NCBI GenBank assembly: GCA_947449765.1
Contig: CANFSP010000007.1
Coordinates: 1 to 64,000, forward strand
From: Actinomycetota bacterium
GTDB lineage: Bacteria; Actinomycetota; Actinomycetes; Actinomycetales; Microbacteriaceae
Direction of reading: 5' to 3'
Length of the DNA: 64,000 nt
Shown here: piece after piece, positions 49,893 to 58,834 of the stretch
How positions within the stretch are numbered: position 1 is the stretch's first letter
How the letters are laid out: the number at the start of each line of letters is the position of its first letter
Made by a program: the position numbers and the translations under genes
Notes under the pieces: model-generated
The model's database searches: none
Told to the model about the DNA's origin: nothing
Seen by the model: only the letters and a program-made list of their open reading frames with translations

Positions 49893-52169
49893 TTAGGAGT
49901 TCTTGATGAGCACCTTGATCGAGGTCTGCGTGCTGTAGAACTTACCATCGGTCGACGTGAAGACGACGTTCAGGTAGCGGACTACACCGTCGGCCGTGCC
50001 AGCTACACGCCAGCGGTCCGATGCAGGGAGGGTGATGGTTGCTTGTCCCGTTACAGTGCTGAGGACAACAGCATCCTTGAGGAGGGTTCCACCAGTTTTA
50101 CCGGTTGAGAGGTAAACCTTGATGTTTCCAGCCGGGTAAGCAGCCGGAGTTCCACCCTTGGTCATGGTCACCTTGAACGACGGGGCGAGTGAACGCTCCG
50201 ATCCACTCGAGACAACGTAGTTGGGTGAAGTGCTCAACCAACCGGCGAAGGTGCCAACGGCAATCGCCGTCGTGTTGAGTGCCACGGTGACGTCAATCAC
50301 ATCTTTACCGTAAAGGCTCGGTGAGGAACCCTCTGGTGCGAACTCGACCGAGAGGTCGTACTCGCCGGCAAGGGTGGGCTTCCAGCTGAAGTTAGCGACA
50401 CCCGAACGCTTGACCACGTAGACCGTCTGAACGTCAACGGCAGCTGCGCCATCCTTGCTGGCCGACAGGGTTGCCCAACCGCCTACCTGTGCACCTGGGT
50501 AGGTGAGCGCAGGAGCGATGTTGACAGCGATGCTGGTGGATCTGTTGGTGACAACGCGACCGGGAACTGCACCGAACTTAGCGGTGTAGGGGTTGACAAC
50601 CTTGACGACTGCCGGGGTCGTGCTCACCGGCGACGACTGAACCAGCACGTCGTTCGGGTCGAACGTTCCGTAGAAGCTCACGGATGAACCAGCTGATGCC
50701 GAGATGGGCGATGACGTCGTGGTGCCGTTGGGGTCACCAGCAACAATTTCGCCCGAACCAACGAAGTTGACCTTGGCTGCGTCCGTGTACACGGCGAACG
50801 TTCCACCGTTGGGGTTCGAGGCCCCCACGGTCACGTCAACGGTGTCGCCCGAAGCGATCTGCTTGTAGTCAGTGCTGACCTGGGTTGAGGTTGTTGAGGC
50901 TGAGGTCGGAGCGCCGAAACGGTTTCCGATGTAACCACAGTCCGCGATGGAGGTTGGCGTCGAAGTCACGTTGAGCTGGATGAAGCCCATCGACTCAATG
51001 ACCGATCCCTTGGAGCAGATGCTGCTTGCCGAAGCGCCGTTGAACACCGCGTACTCGCGCGTCGTGTTGAGACGGACCTTCTTGTACGGAAGCACGTTGA
51101 ACACGGTGCGCTTGATCGGGAAGGCTGCGTTGGTCTTTCCGGCATCGAGCGGAGCTACGTCAGCGAGGCCGAGCAGAATCGCGCCGTTACGACGGTCAGT
51201 CACGCCGGTGGTTACCGAGTTTGACTGGGCAACCCACTGCGGAATCGAGAACGGAGCAATGGCGCCCACACCGGTAGTCGCGATGGGCGCACCATCGTGC
51301 TCGTTGACGGGGCTTCCACCGACTACATCCTTGAGGCAGCTGTAGGTGGTAGTCAAGGTGCTCGAGTCAGAGGCAAAGCCAGCAACCGTGGTCACGAAGT
51401 ACTTGCGGGTACCCGAACCGTAGGCGGGAAGGAGTGGCTTGATTGGTGTCGCCAAGTCAGCCCCGCCAGGCAGGGTGTCAGTTCCACCCACGCCAACATA
51501 GGCACCTGCGTTGGTGTAGACGTACTTCGCCAAGCAGTGGTAGATGCTGTAGATCGATGCGGTGGAAGCCGTGTCACCGAGAGCACCCACGGTGAGGTGG
51601 TTCGCAAGAGCTGCCATACCGGGGTCGGTTGCTGCCGGGTTAACCGCAGCGGTCACGGCGTCCTTGGCGAACGGAACATACGAAAACACACCGTTGGTGG
51701 CGTTCGTGCTGTTTCCGCGGTCGCTTGAGCTGCGTGAGAAGTTGACGAGAGCCGAGGTGCCGGCAGTCGTGGCCTCAACGTTTGCCTTGGCTGTGCCCGA
51801 AACGATGTTCTGGGTTCCCGAGAATCCGGTTGCGGTCTGAAGAAGCTTGAGGCCGTCTCCCGAACCGTTAGCGCGGGGAACGGTGCCGCCAACTGTCGCA
51901 CCCTTGGGGTTTGAAATCGTCGTGTCACCTAGGGCATCGTAAGATGCGACCCACGCGCCATCTGCGGCATGATCCGTGTTGACGGAGGCAGCGAGTGCGT
52001 TCATCACATCTTGCGTGGTGTCCGAACCGTAACCGGCCAGGGTTTGGGCATTGACGGCCGGGGTACCGGCCGGGTCGGCCATCGCTGCCGGAGCAGTGAT
52101 GAAGCCGGCGGTGATCATCGCAAGGCTTGCACCGACGGTGCAAAGCTTGGCGAGGTTACCTACCTTCAT
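49893..52169 (-). CDS. Large secreted substrate-binding protein with Ig-like C-terminus (paralogue 3, in the pst locus)
   Basis: 758 aa. Signal peptide about 31 residues, ending APAAMA before DPAG. The PstS-like region has GYGSDTTQDVMNALA, ASYDALGDTTIS, VPRANGSGDGLKLL and VNFSRSSSDRG, so the ligand loops (GSDTTQ, NGSGDG, SRSS) look intact, unlike those of the two paralogues at 37-42 kb. FSYVPFAKDAV and the middle region about 350-470 follow, then Ig-like repeats and a C-terminal VLIKNS. No lipobox and no membrane helix, so it is released or held by partners. It starts at ATG 52169 with AAAGGA before it. It sits between two pst parts; 182 bases separate it from the upstream gene. Confidence 0.85.
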   Translation of the reverse strand: MKVGNLAKLCTVGASLAMITAGFITAPAAMADPAGTPAVNAQTLAGYGSDTTQDVMNALAASVNTDHAADGAWVASYDALGDTTISNPKGATVGGTVPRANGSGDGLKLLQTATGFSGTQNIVSGTAKANVEATTAGTSALVNFSRSSSDRGNSTNATNGVFSYVPFAKDAVTAAVNPAATDPGMAALANHLTVGALGDTASTASIYSIYHCLAKYVYTNAGAYVGVGGTDTLPGGADLATPIKPLLPAYGSGTRKYFVTTVAGFASDSSTLTTTYSCLKDVVGGSPVNEHDGAPIATTGVGAIAPFSIPQWVAQSNSVTTGVTDRRNGAILLGLADVAPLDAGKTNAAFPIKRTVFNVLPYKKVRLNTTREYAVFNGASASSICSKGSVIESMGFIQLNVTSTPTSIADCGYIGNRFGAPTSASTTSTQVSTDYKQIASGDTVDVTVGASNPNGGTFAVYTDAAKVNFVGSGEIVAGDPNGTTTSSPISASAGSSVSFYGTFDPNDVLVQSSPVSTTPAVVKVVNPYTAKFGAVPGRVVTNRSTSIAVNIAPALTYPGAQVGGWATLSASKDGAAAVDVQTVYVVKRSGVANFSWKPTLAGEYDLSVEFAPEGSSPSLYGKDVIDVTVALNTTAIAVGTFAGWLSTSPNYVVSSGSERSLAPSFKVTMTKGGTPAAYPAGNIKVYLSTGKTGGTLLKDAVVLSTVTGQATITLPASDRWRVAGTADGVVRYLNVVFTSTDGKFYSTQTSIKVLIKNS

Positions 52170-52281
52170 GGAGGTTTTCCTTTCAGAAATGGGATATGCC
52201 CTCCGCGAACGATAGCCTCGGGCAAGAGTCACAGTACGTGCGCGTAGTTGCCGGTAAGTGGGTCTCGGGTGAACGAAAAGC

Positions 52282-52303
52282 GACAACTTATCGCAAGGTT
52301 GTC
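52282..52303. other. Inverted repeat upstream of paralogue 3
   Basis: GACAAC, 10 bases, GTTGTC in the 182-base gap before the 758-aa gene. It could end the transcript of the upstream gene or bind a regulator. GTTCACT and GTTCACC segments, reminiscent of Pho-box units, flank it but are not at 11-bp spacing. Confidence 0.3.
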
Positions 52304-52351
52304 TAGAAAGTGAACAGTTGGTGCTGACGTTGCATCAACACCTCACAACCA

Positions 52352-54835
52352 CTAGGACAGCCGTCGAGATCGACGCAGGAGCAGGTACCCAACGATGACA
52401 AATGGGATGCCGAGAACGTAACCACCAGCGGTGAGGATTCGCGACACAATCGGGAGCGCATCCACCGTGGTTCCGTCACCGTACATCGGTTTGGCGATGA
52501 ACATTTTCTTTTTCGTGACAGTGGCGCCGGTCGAAACAGTGCTTGCTACCGGCACTGCCGCCGGGGCCTGAGGAATACTCTGGGTTGTCGTCGTTTTTAC
52601 CGGATCCGCGCAGCGCGTTGCGGTGTTAGCCGGGAGCTTGATGTCAGAAATCGTCTTTGTGCTAAGTGAGCGTTGAGCCGAGCTGAGGGGGACATATCCG
52701 AAGGGCAACGCACCCGAGTCAAAGCCAAGGGATTGTCCCTTGTTGCCCGTGACGTAGGTCAAGAAGTCCGCATACGCTTTTCGCTCGTCATCGGTGGCGG
52801 TGCAAATGTTCACCGCTCCATAGACAACCTCCGACAGAGGGTAGGCGCCCTCAACGGCAGCGGTCCAGTCAGTTGCCGCGACTCCGGTCTTTTCATCGAG
52901 GACACGATGGTCTACTTGCTTTTCGACAGCACTGACTGTTGGCAACACAAAGTCACCGTCAACAGAGCCTTGGAGTTCAGCAACATCGAGTCCGTATCGA
53001 AAAGCAGTCGACAAATCAGTGATCGCGAGAGACACACGCTGACCAGCCGGCTGGGGACCAAGTGATACGTAGGCCGGCGGCAACTTGAACGGATCCCATG
53101 ACGACTTCACATTGCCATCCGCACGAAGCGTTCGGAGCCCCGTTTCGTCGAGACTGTTGAAGTACGGGCGCATGTCGAGCGTTCCGTAGGTGGGAAACGA
53201 CGGGTCCGCCGTGTACGTGTGCAAGTCAGCCTTGGGAAAACTTACCGATGCGTCCCCCTCCGTGAGGCCAAGCGACTGATACGACGGGTTAACCTTCATC
53301 CCCCAGCGGTCTGGTTTTCCCTCGAGGAAAGACTTAGCATCCGCATTTGAGCGAACCCACTCCCACACGTGAGCGTAGGCATCGGCATTTCCAAACGCCA
53401 CCATGAGGCCCTGCGGCTCGATGGCGACAAAATCGCGGAAGTCGGGGTTGAGCGCAAGGAACTCTGGATCGACGAGGAGTGAGCGCGGATTTGCCTTGAC
53501 CGTCGGATTGCCCTCGCCTAAACCAGGAGTGTCACTCGCATAAGACTGGGTAAGCAGCTTGGCAACGAGTCGTTGCGTGAGTTTGAGAGTGTGCACCTTT
53601 GTGCCGTCTTTCAGCGCGTAGTTTGCTGAGTCACGATAGAGGGCATAGTCAATGTTGTAGGCAATCACAATCGCTGATTGGGCAACCGGCGCATAGTCGA
53701 GCTTGAGCGCATCTACATCATCCGCGGCAATCGCTTCTGAGACGATTGCCATGTGCGAGGCGCCAAATGTTGCCTTGGTGATTTGGGTGCGAGCCTCATC
53801 ATCGCTGATTCGCGAGAACCCAAAAACCTTTCCGTTACCGCACAGCCCGGCTTGCCATGAATTCACCGCTTTCGACACGATGTCAGAGCCGACGATGCGA
53901 GTCTCTTTTTGATTCATCGCACACGACTGCCCGATGGGAGCAAACGACAGAGGAATCACGATGCGGTTCTTCCACGCAGAGTAGGTTAGGGGGGAACCAC
54001 TCACGCGATTCTGGTCATCGAAGGCCGGGGCGTGCCCGGTTGGATCTAACGTTCCTCGCGGAACGATAACAAGGGCGCATGCTCGCGGGCCCTCCATGTT
54101 GGAGTCGTACTGCCCGCAGGCAAGGTGAGGGGCATCGAGACCGGTCTGAACCTCAAAGTTGAACATACCCGTTCCATCGGCCGCCGTCGCGACCGCACTA
54201 ATTTCATTAGTTGTGGCGCTACTGAACAGCTCTTGCGTATTGAAAGTTGAGGAGCCATCGGGCTTGACGTAGGGAAAAGCGTAGTATTCGTTATCCGGCG
54301 GGATTGCGTAATCCGAGCTGAGTCGCGGCACCATTGCTGGGTCGATGGTCGTATCGATGACTCGTGTCTGAGTGTCATAACCGGTGAGATTGGAAGCGTT
54401 GCCGGTGGGAGCCCCAAACTGGCACTGAGTCGGTTGTGGCATGTCGCCCCAGCACTGCATGGCCTGCATGAAATTGGTGGCAAATTTTGTTGCGGAAGTC
54501 GGCGAGCCGCCCGTCCACGAGACGGTGATTCCCTGGTGAGACAGGTTTTGAGTCTGGCTCACCGTAAAAACCAGGTTCTTGAAATTGTTGTAGTTAGGGT
54601 CTGACAAGTCACTAGCTTGAGTGTGCTGATCGGACCACTTCACCGTGATGGCACTCTCGGTTGGTTCGCCAATACCCACAGAGCTGGTGGCGAGGGCGGG
54701 CATAATCTCACCGGCGACAGACAGGGTTGATCCGACGATCATGGCGACCCCAGCCATGATCGTCATTTTCGCGAACGACCGTGGGTCAAAACGACGGTTT
54801 CCCGCACGAGTCTGTGAGTGCTCGGATTTTGCCAT
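52352..54835 (-). CDS. Membrane-anchored PstS-like substrate-binding protein
   Basis: 827 aa. An N-terminal signal/anchor (about 24-46) is followed by a very large extracellular region. The C-terminus has a Lys-rich stretch (TKKKMFIAKP), a transmembrane helix (about 797-818) and RRSRRLS, so the protein is anchored at its C-terminal end. The extracellular part resembles periplasmic phosphate-binding proteins (VTGNKGQSLGFDSGALPFGYVPLS near the end of the domain). Several Cys (about eight) suggest disulfides. It is not an ordinary PstS because of its size and insertions. It lies 9 bases after pstS and shares the operon. Function inferred as a phosphate or organophosphate capture protein. Confidence 0.8.
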   Translation of the reverse strand: MAKSEHSQTRAGNRRFDPRSFAKMTIMAGVAMIVGSTLSVAGEIMPALATSSVGIGEPTESAITVKWSDQHTQASDLSDPNYNNFKNLVFTVSQTQNLSHQGITVSWTGGSPTSATKFATNFMQAMQCWGDMPQPTQCQFGAPTGNASNLTGYDTQTRVIDTTIDPAMVPRLSSDYAIPPDNEYYAFPYVKPDGSSTFNTQELFSSATTNEISAVATAADGTGMFNFEVQTGLDAPHLACGQYDSNMEGPRACALVIVPRGTLDPTGHAPAFDDQNRVSGSPLTYSAWKNRIVIPLSFAPIGQSCAMNQKETRIVGSDIVSKAVNSWQAGLCGNGKVFGFSRISDDEARTQITKATFGASHMAIVSEAIAADDVDALKLDYAPVAQSAIVIAYNIDYALYRDSANYALKDGTKVHTLKLTQRLVAKLLTQSYASDTPGLGEGNPTVKANPRSLLVDPEFLALNPDFRDFVAIEPQGLMVAFGNADAYAHVWEWVRSNADAKSFLEGKPDRWGMKVNPSYQSLGLTEGDASVSFPKADLHTYTADPSFPTYGTLDMRPYFNSLDETGLRTLRADGNVKSSWDPFKLPPAYVSLGPQPAGQRVSLAITDLSTAFRYGLDVAELQGSVDGDFVLPTVSAVEKQVDHRVLDEKTGVAATDWTAAVEGAYPLSEVVYGAVNICTATDDERKAYADFLTYVTGNKGQSLGFDSGALPFGYVPLSSAQRSLSTKTISDIKLPANTATRCADPVKTTTTQSIPQAPAAVPVASTVSTGATVTKKKMFIAKPMYGDGTTVDALPIVSRILTAGGYVLGIPFVIVGYLLLRRSRRLS

Positions 54836-54844
54836 TAGGTGAAC

Positions 54845-56401
54845 CTACCTGTTTGCCCGTCGAGACTCGAGCACGCGAGAGGTGATGGGCGGAACCACGA
54901 TGAGACCAATGAGAAGGAGAACAGCGACAAGCATGATGGTGCTTCCCAAAGTCCAGCCTGGGCCTGCATCAAGACCTACAGATTCGGCAAGCACCGCGAC
55001 ACACTGTCCGGTGTCTGCGTTACACGACATCGGACCAGAGAGCGAGCCGCCGCCGGTGCCGAAGCCTCCGGTTCCACCGGTTCCACCCGCAGCACCGCCG
55101 GCAGCACCGCCGGCAGCCGTGGATGTGTTCGCCGCCCCACCGGTACCCGTGGTGCACTGGGTTGAGCCCTTCTTGTCGCACTCCTCCGGCTGCGGTGCCG
55201 TGTTAGCGAGCGTGTTTGAGCCGTCTGCTGAGAACGTCGGGTTGTTACAACTCGCAATGTCGGGAACTGTCGACGCGGCTCCAGGAATCTTGGCGATTTG
55301 CTCAAAACCTGACTGGACCAAGTTGATCGGTAGCGGAGAATAGCCGAGAGCGGGTGCCTGTTGCTGACCTTCACAGAGGAAGTAGGCCGCGAAGGCGCCT
55401 AACGTGTTTCCCTTTTCGTTGGTGAAGTTGTACTCGTTACCCGTGGGCACGATCATGTACGAGTAGGACGACATCGGGTAGGCGCGCGGGTCAGAGTTGT
55501 CGTAGACGCCAGTGAGGTTCGACGTGAGGTCTGAGTTGATCGTGGCACCGAGCAGACCGACCGCTACGTTCTGCGGGGTTGGTTCCACGTAGTAACCTGC
55601 TGCGTTCAACACCTTGGCAACTGGGAAACCCGCATTCAGCGCGTAGGAGTACTCGACGTACGTGATTGTTCCATCGTTGGCGCGTTGCTTGACGTACCCG
55701 GCGACACCGGTTGAGTTCGGCTGGGCAACGAAGCCCTTACCTGAGACCACGGGAAAGTTCGACGTGAGCCCACAGCCCGAACCGCGACCCGCTTCTTGAC
55801 AGTAGGAGCCCCAAATGTCGCCGTACTTGGCGGCCATCCAGGCGGTGAACTGCGCGGTAGAACCGGATCCGTCCGAGCGAACAACCGGGACGATGGTGCG
55901 GCTGGGGAGAGTAACTCCGGGATTGTCGGCGACGATGGCCGGGTCATCCCACTTGTTGATTGCGCCGGTGAAGATCTTGGTGATGACGTCACCAGAAAGG
56001 CGCAGGTTGGTGATCTGTTTTCCACCCGACGTGAGGTTGTACATCAGTGACGTTCCACCAGCCACGATCGGCATGTAGGCGAAAGGGCGGTTAGCCGGTG
56101 GCTCGTCAATGACCTGACCGTCTTTCAAACCGTACGGAATCTCCGTGACCGCGTAGTCAACCGTGCCATTGCGGTACTGGTTACGACCGTCGGATGAACC
56201 CGTGCTGGCATAGTTCACACGCATGCCGTACTGCTGCACGTTGGTTCGCCACTGCTCGATCGCGTTCGCAGACCACGATGAACCGGCACCCGAGATGGGC
56301 GTGTAATCAACCGCCTGAGCCGGCAGAGCCGTAGCCACACTCAGGGAAGCACCGGCGAGAATAACTCCAGCGAGCGCGAGGGTGCGACGTGTGCGACGCA
56401 T
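54845..56401 (-). CDS. pstS: Phosphate-binding protein PstS with C-terminal membrane anchor
   Basis: 518 aa. A signal peptide (about 30 residues, LPAQA) precedes a PstS domain: GAGSSWSANAIEQWR near 38, NYASTGSSDGRNQYRNGTVDYAVTE near 64-88 and VVRSDGSGSTAQFTAWM near 170, with the conserved phosphate-binding Ser, Asp, Gly and Thr positions. Unlike most bacterial PstS it has no lipobox. A Gly/Ala/Thr-rich linker (about 420-455, with several Cys) leads to a C-terminal helix (about 483-505) and basic tail. The ATG overlaps the TGA of pstA by one base (TGATG). Confidence 0.93.
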   Translation of the reverse strand: MRRTRRTLALAGVILAGASLSVATALPAQAVDYTPISGAGSSWSANAIEQWRTNVQQYGMRVNYASTGSSDGRNQYRNGTVDYAVTEIPYGLKDGQVIDEPPANRPFAYMPIVAGGTSLMYNLTSGGKQITNLRLSGDVITKIFTGAINKWDDPAIVADNPGVTLPSRTIVPVVRSDGSGSTAQFTAWMAAKYGDIWGSYCQEAGRGSGCGLTSNFPVVSGKGFVAQPNSTGVAGYVKQRANDGTITYVEYSYALNAGFPVAKVLNAAGYYVEPTPQNVAVGLLGATINSDLTSNLTGVYDNSDPRAYPMSSYSYMIVPTGNEYNFTNEKGNTLGAFAAYFLCEGQQQAPALGYSPLPINLVQSGFEQIAKIPGAASTVPDIASCNNPTFSADGSNTLANTAPQPEECDKKGSTQCTTGTGGAANTSTAAGGAAGGAAGGTGGTGGFGTGGGSLSGPMSCNADTGQCVAVLAESVGLDAGPGWTLGSTIMLVAVLLLIGLIVVPPITSRVLESRRANR

Positions 56402-57687
56402 CAGTTGGTCTCCTTCGAGTATGGCTGTGAGGAAGCGATGTTTCGCGATGTGGTGCGCTGAGAAGCCTTGTCGGCGAGGCTGGTCACGCCGTGAGCGACG
56501 GCGAGGCTTGCACGCTTGAGACCTGAAAAAACAGCGCGTCGCTGCGCCTTGCGAGCTTCTTTCTTGGCGACGGTGTCGCCTCCAATGAATCGCGCGACGA
56601 GGAAGAGAATGACGACGACGAGCATGAGCACGGCCGCGGTACCGAATCCGCGGGCGACCATCGACGGTTCCGGCGACTTGACGAACTGGAAAACGGCGAG
56701 GGGCAGCGACACCATCGGTCCGTGGAACGGGTCAAAGTTCATCGCGGCGGTGAACCCCGACGTGAGCAGTACCGGAGAGGTCTCACCAATTCCGCGGGCG
56801 GTGGCAAGAATGATGGCCGTGACGAGACCAGACCGAGCCGTGGGGAGGGTGACCTTCCACATGGTGTTGAACTTGTCAGCACCGAGACCGATTGAGGCCT
56901 CTTTGAGGGTCGACGGCACGAGACGCAGCACGACATCCGATGCGCGAATCATGATCGGAAGCATCATCACCGTGATGGCGAGCGACGCCGCAAAGCCTGA
57001 CTTGTCGAGACCGAGAATGAGGATGAAGGTCGCGTAGATGAAGAGACCGGCAACAATCGACGGGAGCGCTGTCATTGCCTCAACGATGGTGCGCACGAAT
57101 CGCGAGAAAGCCCCGGGAACCTCGTTGAGGAAGACCGCTGTGGTGAGCCCAAGTGGGATGGTGATGACAAGAGCAATACTGATCTGCATCAACGTGCCGT
57201 AAATCGCGTGGATGATGCCACCCTTGGTGAGCGGGTCTAGCGGACCAGCCAACGACATGTCTTCGGTAAAGAAGTTGAGGTGTGGCAACGCGTCGATTCC
57301 ACGAACGATGGAAAAGACGACGATGAACACCAGCGTGGCGAAAACGATGACTGCGAGAGAGTGCACGAGAACCGAGAACACCCGGTCCCGCACAACTGGC
57401 CAGGTCTCATCGAAGGACACCAAGAGCGCGTAGGTCAGCAGGAAGAGAATGTAGGCAATCGCGATGAAACCGATGGCGCCACCAAATGGGGCCAGAACGG
57501 TAAAGATGAGCGTAGTCGCCGAGAGTGCCGCGGCCAAAGCGCCGGCCATCGACAGAAAGTCACTGACACGCCAAATACTCAGCTTTCGAGGCGCATCGTG
57601 GTGAATCTCCGTGGTCGCCTCGGGTCGTGGACGCGCGTCATTGAGCTGATTTTGCTCGGCGAGGATGGGGGTATCGAAAACCGTCAT
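56401..57687 (-). CDS. pstA: Phosphate ABC transporter permease PstA
   Basis: 428 aa, longer than the usual about 300 because of N- and C-terminal extensions (RNIASSQPYSKETN tail). About eight helices. ALPSIVAGLFIYATFI near 240 and EASIGLGADKFNTMWKVTLPTARSG near 285 carry the EAA loop that contacts PstB. GRGIGETSPVLLTSG (here ATARGIGETSPVLL) is the PstA signature. I start at ATG 57687; a longer frame runs over the end of pstC. It lies 7 bases after the pstC stop and overlaps pstS by one base. Confidence 0.94.
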   Translation of the reverse strand: MTVFDTPILAEQNQLNDARPRPEATTEIHHDAPRKLSIWRVSDFLSMAGALAAALSATTLIFTVLAPFGGAIGFIAIAYILFLLTYALLVSFDETWPVVRDRVFSVLVHSLAVIVFATLVFIVVFSIVRGIDALPHLNFFTEDMSLAGPLDPLTKGGIIHAIYGTLMQISIALVITIPLGLTTAVFLNEVPGAFSRFVRTIVEAMTALPSIVAGLFIYATFILILGLDKSGFAASLAITVMMLPIMIRASDVVLRLVPSTLKEASIGLGADKFNTMWKVTLPTARSGLVTAIILATARGIGETSPVLLTSGFTAAMNFDPFHGPMVSLPLAVFQFVKSPEPSMVARGFGTAAVLMLVVVILFLVARFIGGDTVAKKEARKAQRRAVFSGLKRASLAVAHGVTSLADKASQRTTSRNIASSQPYSKETN

Positions 57688-57694
57688 GGCGCGC

Positions 57695-58672
57695 CTAGCT
57701 ACTTGCCCCAGAGCGCGAACGGGACACAATGGCCGAAGCACCAAAGTTCACGATGAGCGTGACGACGAAAAGGGTGAGACCGGCAGCCATCAGGGCCGAC
57801 ATGCCGAAGCTTGACGCCTCACCATATTTGAGGGCGATAAGCGAGGAGATCGAGCTCGCGCCGTTCTGAAGAATGTGGGGCTGGATGACGAATACCGGCG
57901 AAATGATCATGTACACGGCAATCGTCTCGCCCAGCGCACGACCGAGTCCGAGCATGGTGCCACCAATGACGCCGCCCACGCCAAATGGCAAGATTACGGA
58001 GCGAATCATGCCCCAGCGCGTGGCCCCGAGACCCAGGGCACCCTCGCGCTCACCAATCGGTGCCTGCGAGAATACCTCGCGCATGATTGACGTCATGATG
58101 GGGGTGATCATTAGAGCGACGACGATTCCGGCGATGAAGGTGGACGATGTGAAAACTGTCGTGGTTGACAGCGGATCTGCCGGGTCGTACCCGTCAACGG
58201 CAAAAATCGGAATCCAGCCAAAGTTTGCCGAGATCCAGCGAGCGACCGGCACGATGGAGCCCTGCAGTGAGAAAAAGCCCCACAAACCGTAAACCACCGA
58301 GGGAATAGCGGCCATGAGGTCAACCAAGCTGATTAACGTTCGCTTGATTTTGAGGGGCGCGTACTCCGAGATATACAGAGCGGTGCCCAGAGCCATCGGT
58401 AGTGCGAAGCACACCGCGACAGTGGCGATGAGGATCGTGCCGATCAGAACGGCGGCGATACCGAAGTTGCCGGCATCCGGTTCCCATGCCTGTGTGGTCA
58501 GAAAGCTAAAGCCAGCTTGGCTGATGGCTTGCCAGGCCCGTGCCCCGAGAAAGACACCGATGGCAAGCATGATTGCCAGCACGATAATTCCACCCGAGCG
58601 AGCAACGCCGCGGTAAACAATGTCGACGGGGTCACTTGCGCCCTGCAGTTTGCGAGGAATATCGACGGACAA
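57695..58672 (-). CDS. pstC: Phosphate ABC transporter permease PstC
   Basis: 325 aa with six helices. AAIPSVVYGLWGFF near 128 and EREGALGLGATRWGMIRSVILP near 215 (EAA loop), followed by GLGRALGETIAVYMI, are the PstC signatures. With PstA it forms the channel for phosphate delivered by PstS. First gene of the pst operon. A Pho-box-like triple repeat lies about 95 bases upstream. Confidence 0.95.
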   Translation of the reverse strand: MSVDIPRKLQGASDPVDIVYRGVARSGGIIVLAIMLAIGVFLGARAWQAISQAGFSFLTTQAWEPDAGNFGIAAVLIGTILIATVAVCFALPMALGTALYISEYAPLKIKRTLISLVDLMAAIPSVVYGLWGFFSLQGSIVPVARWISANFGWIPIFAVDGYDPADPLSTTTVFTSSTFIAGIVVALMITPIMTSIMREVFSQAPIGEREGALGLGATRWGMIRSVILPFGVGGVIGGTMLGLGRALGETIAVYMIISPVFVIQPHILQNGASSISSLIALKYGEASSFGMSALMAAGLTLFVVTLIVNFGASAIVSRSRSGASS

Positions 58673-58764
58673 TGAGTACCTTGACTAGTTGGGCGCACGA
58701 CGCGCGCGTGGTGGGCATGACCAATCACGTGAATGGTCACGACTTCGCCAAACCTAACCCGCGC

Positions 58765-58797
58765 ATCTGACCAAAAGGTAAACAAAAGGCAAAAGTC
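58765..58797 (-). promoter_or_regulatory. Putative Pho box upstream of pstC
   Basis: On the minus strand three 11-bp units run in tandem: GACTTTTGCCT, TTTGTTTACCT, TTTGGTCAGAT. TTTGCC, GTTTACC and GGTCAGA at 11-bp spacing, with T-runs between, resemble actinobacterial PhoP sites (GTTCACC direct repeats). This suggests induction of the pst operon by phosphate starvation. Confidence 0.55.
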
Positions 58798-58834
58798 CTA
58801 TGCCGCCCTGCGGGGTTACTCGGTGAAAATCAGC

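Noticed and set aside
52260-52316. Pho box before the 758-aa gene (GTTCACT and GTTCACC)
   Set aside because: The two units are 41 bases apart, not a multiple of 11, so they are not a clear PhoP site.
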